Below are positions 1 to 8,484 of a stretch of 19,367 nucleotides of DNA, one piece after another. This DNA is from an uncultured Eubacteriales bacterium. GTDB lineage: Bacteria; Bacillota; Clostridia; Lachnospirales; Lachnospiraceae. The stretch's first letter is position 1, and each line of letters starts with the position of its first letter. A program made the position numbers and the translations under genes. The stretch spans positions 1 to 19,367 of the forward strand of contig ONWK01000029.1 of assembly GCA_900321505.1 (NCBI GenBank), written 5' to 3'. The notes under the pieces are model-generated. The model ran no database searches, had not been told where the DNA came from, and saw only the letters and a list, made by a program, of their open reading frames with translations.

Positions 1-1533
1 GCTTATCTGGGTGAGAAGGTTACGGAAGCGGTTATTACCGTACCGGCTTACTTCACGGACTCTCAGAGACAGGCAACCAAGAATGCCGGTAAGATCGCAG
101 GCCTGGATGTAAAGCGTATCATCAACGAGCCTACGGCTGCAGCTCTTTCCTATGGTCTGGATAATGAGAAAGAGCAGAAGATCATGGTATATGACCTTGG
201 TGGTGGTACCTTCGATGTATCCATCATTGAGATCGGTGACGGCGTCATCGAGGTTCTGGCTACCGCAGGTAATAACCTCCTCGGTGGTGATGACTTTGAT
301 AATGCGATAACCAAGTACATGCTGGATGAGTTCCAGAAGAAGGAAGGTGTTGATCTTTCCACCGATAAGATGGCTATGCAGCGTCTGAAGGAAGCTGCCG
401 AGAAGGCTAAGAAGGAGCTTTCCTCACAGACAGTTACCAATATCAATCTTCCCTTCATTACAGCAACAAGCGAAGGCCCCAAGCACTTCGATATGGATCT
501 TACAAGGGCTAAGTTCGATGAACTTACTGCTGATCTTGTTGAGAAGACCCGTGGACCGGTTCAGACAGCACTGGATGATGCAGGCCTTACAGCTGCAGAG
601 CTTGATAAGGTGCTTCTGGTTGGTGGTTCCACACGTGTTATCGCCGTACAGGATGCTGTTAAGCAGATCACAGGCAAGGATCCTTTCAAGGGTATCAATC
701 CCGATGAGTGCGTAGCTATCGGTGCCTGCATCCAGGGCGGTAAGCTTGCCGGTGATGAGGGCGCAGGCGATATCCTCCTTCTGGACGTTACACCGCTTAC
801 ACTTTCCATTGAGACCATGGGCGGTATTGCTACTCACCTTATCGAGAGAAATACGACCATTCCTACAAAGAAGAGCCAGATCTTCTCTACAGCTCAGGAT
901 AACCAGGATGCTGTTGATATCAACATCGTTCAGGGTGAGCGTGAGTTCGCTAAGGATAACAAGTCACTCGGACGTTTCCGTCTGGACGGTATCGCACCGG
1001 CAAGACGTGGCGTTCCGCAGATCGAAGTTACATTTGATATTGATGCAAACGGTATCGTAAATGTATCCGCAAAGGATCTCGGTACAGGCCGTGAGCAGCA
1101 TATCACCATTACTTCCGGCACAAGCCTTTCCGATGACGATATCGAGAGAGCAGTTAAGGAAGCAGCTGCATATGAAGAGGCAGATAAGAAGCGCAAGGAA
1201 GGCGTTGAGGTTCGTAACGATGCCGATGCTATCGTATTCCAGACAGAGAAGGCTCTGAACGAAGTCGGTGACAAGCTTCCCGATGCCGATAAGAAGCAGG
1301 TTGAGGCTGATCTTCAGTCACTTAAGACCATCATCGAGGGTACGGATATCGACAATCTGTCCGATTATGATGTAGAAAAGCTGAAAGCCGGCCGTGAAAC
1401 CCTTATGAATTCAGCACAGAATCTTTTTGCTAAGCTTTACGAGCAGAATGGCCCCGGAGCAAATGCAGGAACCGGCACAGGAACACCTGATTTCGGCGGC
1501 GATGTTGTTGATGGAGACTTCAAGGAAGTATAG
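1..1533 (+). CDS. dnaK: Molecular chaperone DnaK (Hsp70), 5' end missing
   Basis: The reading frame is open from base 1 and ends at TAG 1531-1533, giving 510 residues. About 110-130 N-terminal residues, including the first phosphate-binding loop, lie outside the window. Visible Hsp70 signatures are VITVPAYF near residue 15, INEPTAAALSYG near 41-52, VYDLGGGTFDVS near 63-74 (the second phosphate-binding loop of the ATPase domain) and LVGGSTR near 205-211. The substrate-binding domain follows (LLDVTPLTLSIETMGG), then a helical lid and a Gly/Thr-rich tail ending in GDFKEV. DnaK is an ATP-driven cytoplasmic chaperone working with DnaJ and GrpE. dnaJ follows after 50 bases, the usual pair. Isoleucine is almost always ATC here, as expected for a highly expressed gene. 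Confidence 0.98.
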   Translation, partial: AYLGEKVTEAVITVPAYFTDSQRQATKNAGKIAGLDVKRIINEPTAAALSYGLDNEKEQKIMVYDLGGGTFDVSIIEIGDGVIEVLATAGNNLLGGDDFDNAITKYMLDEFQKKEGVDLSTDKMAMQRLKEAAEKAKKELSSQTVTNINLPFITATSEGPKHFDMDLTRAKFDELTADLVEKTRGPVQTALDDAGLTAAELDKVLLVGGSTRVIAVQDAVKQITGKDPFKGINPDECVAIGACIQGGKLAGDEGAGDILLLDVTPLTLSIETMGGIATHLIERNTTIPTKKSQIFSTAQDNQDAVDINIVQGEREFAKDNKSLGRFRLDGIAPARRGVPQIEVTFDIDANGIVNVSAKDLGTGREQHITITSGTSLSDDDIERAVKEAAAYEEADKKRKEGVEVRNDADAIVFQTEKALNEVGDKLPDADKKQVEADLQSLKTIIEGTDIDNLSDYDVEKLKAGRETLMNSAQNLFAKLYEQNGPGANAGTGTGTPDFGGDVVDGDFKEV

Positions 1534-1583
1534 GAATCAGAATTTCCTGATGCTTTATAGTCAATTCTGTGAGGTGACAAAGT

Positions 1584-2741
1584 ATGGCAGAAGAAAAAAG
1601 AGATTGTTATGACATACTCGGAGTGTCCAAGAATGCATCAGACAGTGATCTGAAGAAGGCATACCGTGTTCTTGCCAAAAAGTATCACCCGGATGCAAAT
1701 CCGGGGGATCTTGAGGCAGAGGCGAAGTTCAAGGAAGCGTCCGAGGCCTATGCGATCCTTTCCGATCCGGACAAGAGGAGAAAGTATGACCAGTTCGGCT
1801 GGGCTGCTTTTGATCCCAATGCCGGAGGCGAAGGTGGGTTCGGCGGCTTCGATTTTGCGGATATGGGAGATATTTTCGGAGATATCTTCGGAGATATGTT
1901 TGGAGGCGGATCACGTTCCAGACAGGCAAACGGCCCCATGCGCGGTGCGGATATCCGTACTACGGTCCGTGTATCCTTTGAAGAGGCTGTATTCGGTACC
2001 CAGACCGAGATCGAGATGCCCCTTAAGGATGAATGTCCGGTATGTAAGGCTACGGGTGCACAGCCCGGCCATCCGGCAGAAGTCTGCAGCAAATGTGCCG
2101 GCAAGGGACAGGTTGTATTTACCCAGCAGTCCCTCTTCGGTATGGCCCGTACGGTTCAGACATGTCCTGACTGTCAGGGAAGCGGCAAGATCATTCGTTT
2201 TAAATGTTCCAACTGCGCAGGCTCCGGTTATGTAAAGAGTAAAAAGAAGATCCAGATCAAGGTACCGGCAGGTATCGATAACGGTCAGAGTATCCGTCTT
2301 CGTGAGATGGGTGAGCCTGGTGTTAACGGGGGCGAAAGAGGCGATCTGCTTGTAACCATCCTTGTTGATAAGCATCCTACATTTGCCCGTCAGGAGTATG
2401 ATATCTATTCAACAGAGCCTATCACCTTTACTCAGGCGGCTCTTGGCGGAAGAGTTATTCTTCAGACCATCGACGGACCGGTTGAGTATGATATCAAGCC
2501 GGGTACCCAGACCAATACAAAGGTTAAGCTGAAGGGCAAGGGTGTTCCGACCCTCAGGAATAAGAATGTCAGAGGTGACCATTACGTAACACTGGTAGTT
2601 CAGGTACCTGATAATCTTACCGAGGAGCAGAAGAACATACTTAATCAATATGAGAAGACCACGACGGTCAATGCAAGAGCGGCTACGGATTCCGCGGGAG
2701 GATTCTCCTTCGGAGACCACAGGAAGAAGCGCCGCAGATAA
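1584..2741 (+). CDS. dnaJ: Molecular chaperone DnaJ (Hsp40, type I)
   Basis: Full-length 385-residue type I DnaJ, the co-chaperone that delivers clients to DnaK and stimulates its ATPase. The J domain spans about residues 6-70 with HPD at 35-37. A Gly/Phe-rich linker with repeated DIFGD units follows (81-110). The zinc-finger domain has four Cys pairs at 151/154, 168/171, 194/197 and 208/211, and the C-terminal beta domains carry the peptide-binding site. The first zinc repeat is slightly off consensus (CPVCKATGA). The ATG at 1584 is preceded by GAGGTGAC at a normal distance. It is 50 bases downstream of dnaK and followed at once by a strong terminator, so it closes the dnaK operon. Confidence 0.98.
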   Translation: MAEEKRDCYDILGVSKNASDSDLKKAYRVLAKKYHPDANPGDLEAEAKFKEASEAYAILSDPDKRRKYDQFGWAAFDPNAGGEGGFGGFDFADMGDIFGDIFGDMFGGGSRSRQANGPMRGADIRTTVRVSFEEAVFGTQTEIEMPLKDECPVCKATGAQPGHPAEVCSKCAGKGQVVFTQQSLFGMARTVQTCPDCQGSGKIIRFKCSNCAGSGYVKSKKKIQIKVPAGIDNGQSIRLREMGEPGVNGGERGDLLVTILVDKHPTFARQEYDIYSTEPITFTQAALGGRVILQTIDGPVEYDIKPGTQTNTKVKLKGKGVPTLRNKNVRGDHYVTLVVQVPDNLTEEQKNILNQYEKTTTVNARAATDSAGGFSFGDHRKKRRR

Positions 2742-2758
2742 AGTTGAATATAAGCCGG

Positions 2759-2800
2759 AAATGGCATACGGTGTCAACGCTCCGTGTGCCATTTTTTTCT
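2759..2800 (+). terminator. Intrinsic terminator of the dnaK-dnaJ operon
   Basis: A 13-bp stem (2759-2771 with 2782-2794, one G-U pair) closes a 10-base loop and runs directly into seven T residues (2792-2798). It lies 17 bases after the dnaJ stop. Stem plus T-run is the classic Rho-independent form. Confidence 0.93.
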
Positions 2801-2828
2801 TTGAATGTGTCGTGAAATATGGTAGAAT
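2801..2828 (+). promoter_or_regulatory. Sigma-A type promoter for the prmA operon
   Basis: TTGAAT at 2801-2806, a 16-base spacer, and TAGAAT at 2823-2828, with TG one base upstream of the -10 (extended -10). It sits just after the dnaJ terminator and about 125 bases before the chosen prmA start. No other good candidate was seen in the gap. Confidence 0.6.
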
Positions 2829-2943
2829 ATTTGTTATGTTTTTTACTGCAGAGCGTTGTTATGGACCGGCATTGATTACCGTGGCTTGAACAGAACCGGG
2901 AATCAGTATCTGCCTGTCCTGCTGTTGATTCAGATCTTTGAAT

Positions 2944-2947
2944 GGAG
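2944..2947 (+). promoter_or_regulatory. Ribosome binding site that fixes the prmA start
   Basis: GGAG seven bases before the ATG at 2955. The frame is open further upstream to an ATG at 2856, but that start would add 33 residues with no match to the PrmA N-terminus. Confidence 0.6.
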
Positions 2948-2954
2948 TATCCGG

Positions 2955-4025
2955 ATGATTTGGAAAAAGCTTACTATAGAGACCTCGGTTGAGGCGGAGG
3001 AGCTGTTGGCGGAGTTCCTGGAGGAACTGGGATATCCGGGAGCGGAGATAACGGATAATATGCCTCTTACGGAAGAGGAAATGAAGCAGATGTATGTGGA
3101 TGTTCCGCTGATTCCCGAGGGGGACGCGGAGCAGGCATTTGTTTCGGTATATCTGGATGATAGTGTTACCGGTGAGGAGATAGAAGGGATTAAGGCGGAA
3201 CTCGGGAAGGAACTGGAAAGGCTTTCGGAGTTTATGTCAGTAGGATCCGGAGAGATAACGCTTACGGAGACGTCCGATGATTCAACCTGGCAGGATAAAT
3301 GGAAGGAGTATTATAAGCCCTTCAGGCTTGGGGAGGATATAATAGTCGAACCTGTATGGGAGGAGTATCCGGATAAAAAACCGGATGATACGGTGGTTAA
3401 GATATCTTCTGTTATGGCATTCGGGACAGGGACTCATGAGACTACAAAACTCTGTATCCGCATGTTGAGAAAGTATCTGAACAAGGGACAGTCTGTCTTT
3501 GACGTGGGCTGCGGCAGCGGTATACTGGCAATTCTTGCGGCACTGCTCGGCGCCGGTGAGGTTCACGGACTTGATATAGATCCTCAGGCTGTTATTTCCA
3601 GCAGGGAGAATGCTGAGGCTAACGGCCTTTCCGAGGACAGGATAGTATTCACGGCAGGTAATCTTCTTTCCGGTAATGTGATAGGTGCGTCTACTCAGGA
3701 AGAAAAGGAAAGATACGAAAAGGCCAGTCTGGGCTCCGGAATAGCTGCCGTAAATCCGGTACAGATGGTGGATCTTTCCCTTGGAGATGCTGACCCGATA
3801 CCCCGGAAGGAATATGATATCGTGGTTGCAAATATACTTGCGGATGTAATAATCCCGCTTTCTTCCATAGCTCCGGATTATCTAAAAAAAGGCGGTATAT
3901 TCATAACTTCGGGGATATCGGCGGATCGCGTGGAGGATGTTACCGAAGCAATGAATAAGGCCGGTTTAAAAGTTCTTGAGACGGAGCTTATGGGTGAATG
4001 GGCCGCGGTGGTATCCGGGAAATGA
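2955..4025 (+). CDS. prmA: Ribosomal protein L11 methyltransferase PrmA
   Basis: PrmA methylates ribosomal protein L11 on lysines and the N-terminus using S-adenosylmethionine. The N-terminal L11-recognition domain occupies about residues 1-110. The Rossmann methyltransferase domain carries FGTGTHETT (156-164), motif I DVGCGSG (183-189) and the substrate-pocket motif NILAD (293-297). The start at 2955 gives MIWKKLTIET, which fits the family N-terminus. The protein is 356 residues, longer than the usual 300-315. The excess is an insert of about 40 residues at roughly 240-285 (LLSGNVIG to IPRKEYD), between the motif-II region and NILAD. It heads the transcription unit after dnaJ, and rsmE follows 21 bases downstream. 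Confidence 0.96.
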   Translation: MIWKKLTIETSVEAEELLAEFLEELGYPGAEITDNMPLTEEEMKQMYVDVPLIPEGDAEQAFVSVYLDDSVTGEEIEGIKAELGKELERLSEFMSVGSGEITLTETSDDSTWQDKWKEYYKPFRLGEDIIVEPVWEEYPDKKPDDTVVKISSVMAFGTGTHETTKLCIRMLRKYLNKGQSVFDVGCGSGILAILAALLGAGEVHGLDIDPQAVISSRENAEANGLSEDRIVFTAGNLLSGNVIGASTQEEKERYEKASLGSGIAAVNPVQMVDLSLGDADPIPRKEYDIVVANILADVIIPLSSIAPDYLKKGGIFITSGISADRVEDVTEAMNKAGLKVLETELMGEWAAVVSGK

Positions 4026-4046
4026 CAGATCGGGAAGGAGAAAAAG

Positions 4047-4796
4047 GTGCATCATTTTTTCACGGACCAGATATCGGATGAAGGGATCCGGATCGGAGGT
4101 CAGGATGCAAAACATATACAGCAGGTGCTGAGACTTTCGGCGGGCGATATGATTGAGGTAAGCTGCGGCGAAAGGGTTTACAGCTGTGAGATCACCGGAT
4201 TCGAAAATGATGAGGTTGTTACGGTCATACGTGATATTTCCGACGCGGCTTCCGAGCTTCCCGTCAGGATGACTTTGTATCAGGGCCTGCCGAAAAAGGA
4301 TAAGCTTGAACTGATAATCCAGAAGACGGTGGAGCTTGGCGTAAGCAGGATAGTACCGGTAATGATGCATCGATCTGTGGTCCAGCTCACTAATGATAAG
4401 GCGAAGAAGAGAACCGACAGATATCAGAGTATAGCGGAAGCTGCGGCAAAACAGTCCAAAAGGGGCGTTATACCTGATGTGATCGAACCTTTATCTATGG
4501 GTAATGCGGTTGAGCATGCGAAAAAAGAATGCGATGTCATACTGCTGCCCTATGAAAATGCAAAGGGAATGGATCATTCAAGAAGGGTTGTGGATCTGAT
4601 ACGTAAAGGGGTTAATGAAGGGACCGTTCATTCCCTTGGCATTTTTATAGGCCCCGAGGGCGGATTTGAACCGTCGGAGGTGGAACTGCTCAGGCAGGCA
4701 GGAGCCGAGATCATTTCTTTGGGAAACCGGATACTGAGGACCGAAACCGCTGCGATAACCATGTTATCCGTGCTGGGATTTATGCTGGATGGTTAA
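4047..4796 (+). CDS. rsmE: 16S rRNA m3U1498 methyltransferase RsmE
   Basis: RsmE is a SPOUT-class enzyme that methylates N3 of U1498 in 16S rRNA. The protein has 249 residues, a normal length. An N-terminal PUA-like domain (HHFFTDQI to about 70) is followed by the knotted SPOUT domain with GPEGGF (202-207) and LGNRILRTETA (225-235), which bind S-adenosylmethionine. The start is GTG at 4047, with AAGGAG six bases upstream; no in-frame ATG fits the family's HHFF N-terminus better. prmA-rsmE adjacency is conserved in Firmicutes. In Bacillus mtaB comes next; here a cysteine desulfurase does, and mtaB is about 9 kb away on the other strand. Confidence 0.96.
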   Translation: MHHFFTDQISDEGIRIGGQDAKHIQQVLRLSAGDMIEVSCGERVYSCEITGFENDEVVTVIRDISDAASELPVRMTLYQGLPKKDKLELIIQKTVELGVSRIVPVMMHRSVVQLTNDKAKKRTDRYQSIAEAAAKQSKRGVIPDVIEPLSMGNAVEHAKKECDVILLPYENAKGMDHSRRVVDLIRKGVNEGTVHSLGIFIGPEGGFEPSEVELLRQAGAEIISLGNRILRTETAAITMLSVLGFMLDG

Positions 4797-4840
4797 GGAT
4801 AAAGCGGTTTGATTATTATACATTAAGCAGGTTGACAGAT

Positions 4841-5983
4841 ATGAAAGCATATTTTGATAATTCCGCTACCACAAGGGTGCTTCCTGAGGCTGCGGAGCTG
4901 ATGACGAAGATCATGACGGAGGATTACGGTAATCCGTCATCCATGCATGCATACGGACTAAAGGCGGAGCATTATATAAAGGATGCGGCAGCCTCGATAG
5001 CAAGGAGTATTCATGCGTTACCTGAGGAGATCCTTTTTACCTCGGGAGGTACCGAATCGAATAATACCGCCCTTGTCGGCAGTGCACTGGCCAAACGCCG
5101 AAAGGGTATGCATATAATCACAACAAACATAGAGCATCCCAGTATCGGTGAGCCTCTTGCTTTTCTTGAGAAAGAAGGCTTTGAGGTGACAAGGCTTCCG
5201 GTTGATCATAAAGGGATAGTAACGGCTGAACAGGTGGCGGAGGCAGTGCGGGAGGATACTATCCTTGTCACGGTTATGATGGTCAATAATGAGATAGGTT
5301 CGATCCTGCCGATAGCAGAGATAGCAAAGGCTGTCAAGGCAAAGAATAAGGACACCTATGTACATACGGATGCGATCCAGGCTTACGGAAAGCTCCCGAT
5401 ATCGGTGAAGGAACTGGGAGTGGATATGCTCTCCGTCAGCGGTCATAAATTCCATGCTCCGAAGGGCATAGGATGTCTGTATATACGAAAGGGTACGCTG
5501 CTGAGACCGGTGATCTACGGAGGCGGTCAGCAGAAGGGCATGCGTTCAGGTACGGAAAATGTACCGGCCATCGCCGGTATGGGACTGGCTGCCGAGAGGA
5601 TGAATTCTGAGCTCGGTGAAAGAACTGCGCACATGACAGCTTTGAGGGACAGGCTGATCGGAGGAATGACCTCTTTTCCGGAGGTGACCGATCATTCCAT
5701 GGGAGCGCCTCAGATTGTAAGCCTTTCCTTTAAGGGCGTAAGGGCCGAGGTAATGCTTCATGCTCTGGAGGCGGAGGGAATATATGTATCTGCAGGCTCT
5801 GCCTGCTCAACGAATAAGAAGAAGGAAAGCAGCGTGCTGGCGGCGATAGAGCTGTCACCGGAGGAGAGGGAGTCTACACTCCGTTTCAGTCTCAGCAAGG
5901 ACAATACGAAGGAAGAGGTGGACTATGCGATAGAAACTGTAGCAAAGCTGCTTCCGATGCTGAGGCATTATACCAGAGGATGA
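4841..5983 (+). CDS. Cysteine desulfurase (NifS/IscS type), likely ThiI partner
   Basis: PLP enzyme that takes sulfur from cysteine as a persulfide, giving alanine. The protein has 380 residues: YFDNSATT at 4-11, His99 (IEHP), PLP Lys203 in SGHKFHAPKG, RSGTEN at 235-240, and the persulfide Cys322 in SAGSACST. The frame also allows TTG at 4832, but AAGCAGG ends just before it and lies nine bases before the ATG at 4841, so I chose the ATG; MKAYFDNSATT is also the family start. The next gene is thiI, the arrangement of NifZ/ThiI in Bacillus, where the desulfurase is a dedicated donor for tRNA 4-thiouridine. That role is inferred from position. No iscU-like scaffold is present in the window. Confidence 0.95.
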   Translation: MKAYFDNSATTRVLPEAAELMTKIMTEDYGNPSSMHAYGLKAEHYIKDAAASIARSIHALPEEILFTSGGTESNNTALVGSALAKRRKGMHIITTNIEHPSIGEPLAFLEKEGFEVTRLPVDHKGIVTAEQVAEAVREDTILVTVMMVNNEIGSILPIAEIAKAVKAKNKDTYVHTDAIQAYGKLPISVKELGVDMLSVSGHKFHAPKGIGCLYIRKGTLLRPVIYGGGQQKGMRSGTENVPAIAGMGLAAERMNSELGERTAHMTALRDRLIGGMTSFPEVTDHSMGAPQIVSLSFKGVRAEVMLHALEAEGIYVSAGSACSTNKKKESSVLAAIELSPEERESTLRFSLSKDNTKEEVDYAIETVAKLLPMLRHYTRG

Positions 5984-6000
5984 CAGTAACTCTTAAATGC

Positions 6001-6064
6001 CCGGTGAAAATCATTAAATCACGGATGGAAAGCTTGCTTTCCGGACTGTTTTTGATTTTCACGG
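6001..6064 (+). other. Fold-back structure ahead of thiI
   Basis: In the 119-base gap before thiI, GTGAAAATCA (6004-6013) pairs perfectly with TGATTTTCAC (6053-6062), extended by CC/GG if G6003 is bulged. Nested inside is GGAAAG-CTTG-CTTTCC (6027-6042), followed by GGACTG and a T5 run. It could be a leader, an attenuator or a weak terminator. I do not recognise a known RNA family. Confidence 0.45.
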
Positions 6065-6089
6065 AAGTGAACAGATACTGACAGTTAAT

Positions 6090-6095
6090 AAGGAG
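6090..6095 (+). promoter_or_regulatory. Ribosome binding site supporting the TTG start of thiI
   Basis: AAGGAG followed by seven bases and then TTG at 6103. No ATG in this frame lies closer to this site, and the TTG gives the expected ThiI N-terminus. Confidence 0.75.
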
Positions 6096-6102
6096 TACGG
6101 AT

Positions 6103-7287
6103 TTGAAGATCAAAACATTTATCATTAAATATGCCGAGATAGGGACCAAGGGTAAAAACCGTTATGTGTTTGAAGACGTTCTCTGCAAGCGTCTCCGTTC
6201 ACGGCTGAAGCCTCTGGGAAGCTTCAATGTGCGCCGGGATTACGGCCGCATCTATGTGGAAGCTGACTCTGATTATGACTATGACGAAGCGGTGCAGAGG
6301 ATGTCGCATACCTTTGGGATTACAGGTATCTGTCCGGTACATGAGGTTGAGGATCCTACACCGGAGAAGATAGATGAGGCTGCAGCTGAATATTTTGAGG
6401 AAGAATACGATTCGTATAATTTCACCTTTAAGGTACATGTCAGAAGAAGGAACAAGAGCTTTCCGGTCCATACAATGGATATGGAGGCCCGGCTTGGAGG
6501 AGTGCTGCTGGATCGCTTTGAAGACAGGGGCCTTTCGGTAAATGTGCATGATCCGGATGTAATGGTGGAAGTAGAGATCCGCGGCAACGCATATATTTAC
6601 TCAAAGATCATCCCGGGACCGGGAGGACTTCCGGTAGGCACCAACGGAAGGGCCATATCACTTTTGTCGGGAGGTATAGACAGTCCGGTGGCAACCTGGA
6701 TGATAGCAAAGCGCGGCGTAGAAATGCAGGCGGTGTATTTCAATTCTCCTCCGTATACATCGGAAAGAGCACTGGAGAAGGTGCAGGATCTCGGAAGGAT
6801 AGTATCGCACTATGCAGGACCGATAAAGCTGCATGTGGTGAATTTTACGGAGCTGCAGCTGGCAATATATGATAATTGTCCGCACGATGAGCTGACGATC
6901 ATCATGAAGCGCTTTATGTTTAAGATAGCGGAGAGGATCGCTAAGGAAGAAGATGCGGGATGTATAGTTACAGGAGAGTCCATCGGTCAGGTTTCTTCAC
7001 AGACCCTTTTCTCCCTCGGAGTTATAGATAATGCCGTTGAATGCCCCGTTTACAGACCGTGTATCGGACTGGACAAACAGGAGATCGTGGACATTTCGGA
7101 AAAGATAGGAACTTATGAAACATCTATCCGGCCGTATGAGGACTGCTGTACCATATTTGTGGCAAAGCATCCCGTGACCAAGCCGACACTGGAGCAGATC
7201 ACGGAATCTGAAAAGAAGCTGGAAGGTATCGTGGAACCGATACTTGAAAAGGCAATGGAAACCAGGACTTATACCTGGCTCAGATAA
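6103..7287 (+). CDS. thiI: tRNA 4-thiouridine synthase ThiI
   Basis: ThiI adenylates U8 of tRNA and transfers sulfur to make 4-thiouridine; in some bacteria it also serves thiazole synthesis. The protein has 394 residues: an N-terminal ferredoxin-like and THUMP RNA-binding region (about 1-170, with IIKYAEIGTKGKNR at 7-20), then a PP-loop ATPase domain with SGGIDSP at 189-195. It lacks the C-terminal rhodanese domain of the E. coli enzyme, as is usual in Firmicutes. A Cys pair at 348-349 (YEDCCTIF) is in the region expected to carry the persulfide. The start is TTG, backed by AAGGAG seven bases upstream. The cysteine desulfurase directly upstream is the probable donor. Confidence 0.96.
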   Translation: MKIKTFIIKYAEIGTKGKNRYVFEDVLCKRLRSRLKPLGSFNVRRDYGRIYVEADSDYDYDEAVQRMSHTFGITGICPVHEVEDPTPEKIDEAAAEYFEEEYDSYNFTFKVHVRRRNKSFPVHTMDMEARLGGVLLDRFEDRGLSVNVHDPDVMVEVEIRGNAYIYSKIIPGPGGLPVGTNGRAISLLSGGIDSPVATWMIAKRGVEMQAVYFNSPPYTSERALEKVQDLGRIVSHYAGPIKLHVVNFTELQLAIYDNCPHDELTIIMKRFMFKIAERIAKEEDAGCIVTGESIGQVSSQTLFSLGVIDNAVECPVYRPCIGLDKQEIVDISEKIGTYETSIRPYEDCCTIFVAKHPVTKPTLEQITESEKKLEGIVEPILEKAMETRTYTWLR

Positions 7288-7311
7288 GCCCGGAGAGTAC
7301 AGGAAAAAAAT

Positions 7312-8472
7312 ATGAGAAAGCATTTTAAAGCTATATGGATGGCTGCGGCATTACTGCTGTGTCTTCTTCTGACAGGGATACCTGCAGACGGCGCATTTGC
7401 GGCGGAACGTCCGAAGGTAAGCTCTTTCCAGGATTTTTATAAGGAGTTCTCCAAGCAGATCCATGAAAGGAGATCACTTTGTTATTATGATGTTTCGGAT
7501 GATAACCTGGCAAAGGAACTGGTATATCAGGAGCTTACCGACTACGCAAAGCATTATGATCCTGACGATCCTCTGATGAGCGGCTGTTATCTGGTCTATT
7601 ATATTAAAACGGTGTATTTCACCTATGATGCCCACGGGCTGAAGGTTCTTATCGAATTCCCCTATAACGGCGGAGATATGGATGCGCATTTCGTTGAAAT
7701 GGACCGCCTGGCCCTGCAGCTGAAGAAGGAAACCGATTACGATACAGTTAAAAATGTTCATGACTATCTGATCGATAATTTTGAATATGACACCAATACG
7801 GAAATGGCCAATCATACCGATATAGACGGATTCAGGGATAAGAAAATGGTCTGCTCCGGTTACAGCCTTGCAACCTATTATCTGCTTAATAAACTTGGAA
7901 TAGAGACAAGGATAATCACAGGCTTCGGCGGTGATACCGGTGAACAGAGCGAGAACCATATGTGGAATCTGGTCCGGCTGGACGGGAAATGGTACAATCT
8001 GGATGTCACCTGGGATGACGGCGGAGGCACGAACAGGCAGTATACATATTTTCTGAAGAGTGATGCGGATTTCCCCATGCATGTACGCATGGGCCCCTAT
8101 GCTGCGTCTTCCGTGGCGGAGCAGATATCAAAGGAATCCTGGCCTGTACCGTTCTGGACGAGATTCGAATCCTTTTTCCGGAAAAGATGGTATGTATTTG
8201 CCATAATACTTGGAATTATCATATACATGATCATAGTGTTTAAGAATAGATTACGTCCGCCTGTACAGCAGAATGATGATTACGGCAGATTTTATCCCGG
8301 AACATATGCGCCGGGGCAGAATATGAACGGAAAAAGCGGCCCGCAGGGTCCTTACGGAAATATGGATAATATAAATCCTTATGCCGAAAGCTGGTACAGG
8401 CCTTCTTCGGAATCCGGTATTTACAGGGTTCCGCAGCAGGATGAACCGGATGATAATATGAAGACAGATTAA
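7312..8472 (+). CDS. Membrane-anchored transglutaminase-like protein
   Basis: The protein has 386 residues. A signal peptide covers about 1-31 (KxxK start, hydrophobic 9-21, likely cleavage after AFA). The transglutaminase-like domain has a visible triad: Cys181 in MVCSGYS, His216 in ENHMWNL, Asp231 in WYNLDVTWDD. A transmembrane segment lies at about 293-310 (WYVFAIILGIII), flanked by RKR and KNRLR. The last 75 residues are rich in Tyr, Pro, Gly and Asn and have low complexity; by the positive-inside rule this tail would be cytoplasmic. Such domains act as proteases or crosslinkers on surface proteins or peptidoglycan-linked peptides; the substrate here is unknown. It begins 24 bases after thiI and ends 12 bases before iorA, so it is probably co-transcribed with them, although the functions look unrelated. 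Confidence 0.85.
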   Translation: MRKHFKAIWMAAALLLCLLLTGIPADGAFAAERPKVSSFQDFYKEFSKQIHERRSLCYYDVSDDNLAKELVYQELTDYAKHYDPDDPLMSGCYLVYYIKTVYFTYDAHGLKVLIEFPYNGGDMDAHFVEMDRLALQLKKETDYDTVKNVHDYLIDNFEYDTNTEMANHTDIDGFRDKKMVCSGYSLATYYLLNKLGIETRIITGFGGDTGEQSENHMWNLVRLDGKWYNLDVTWDDGGGTNRQYTYFLKSDADFPMHVRMGPYAASSVAEQISKESWPVPFWTRFESFFRKRWYVFAIILGIIIYMIIVFKNRLRPPVQQNDDYGRFYPGTYAPGQNMNGKSGPQGPYGNMDNINPYAESWYRPSSESGIYRVPQQDEPDDNMKTD

Positions 8473-8484
8473 CGGGAGTACAAA

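Noticed and set aside
1534..1583. Small hairpin (ATCAG..CTGAT) between dnaK and dnaJ
   Set aside because: Only five base pairs and no T-run; it could occur by chance.
2856..2954. 33-residue N-terminal extension of PrmA from the ATG at 2856
   Set aside because: The extra residues do not resemble PrmA, and the ATG at 2955 has GGAG at the right distance and gives the family N-terminus.
4832..4840. TTG start for the cysteine desulfurase
   Set aside because: The only ribosome-like sequence abuts this TTG; it is correctly spaced for the ATG at 4841.
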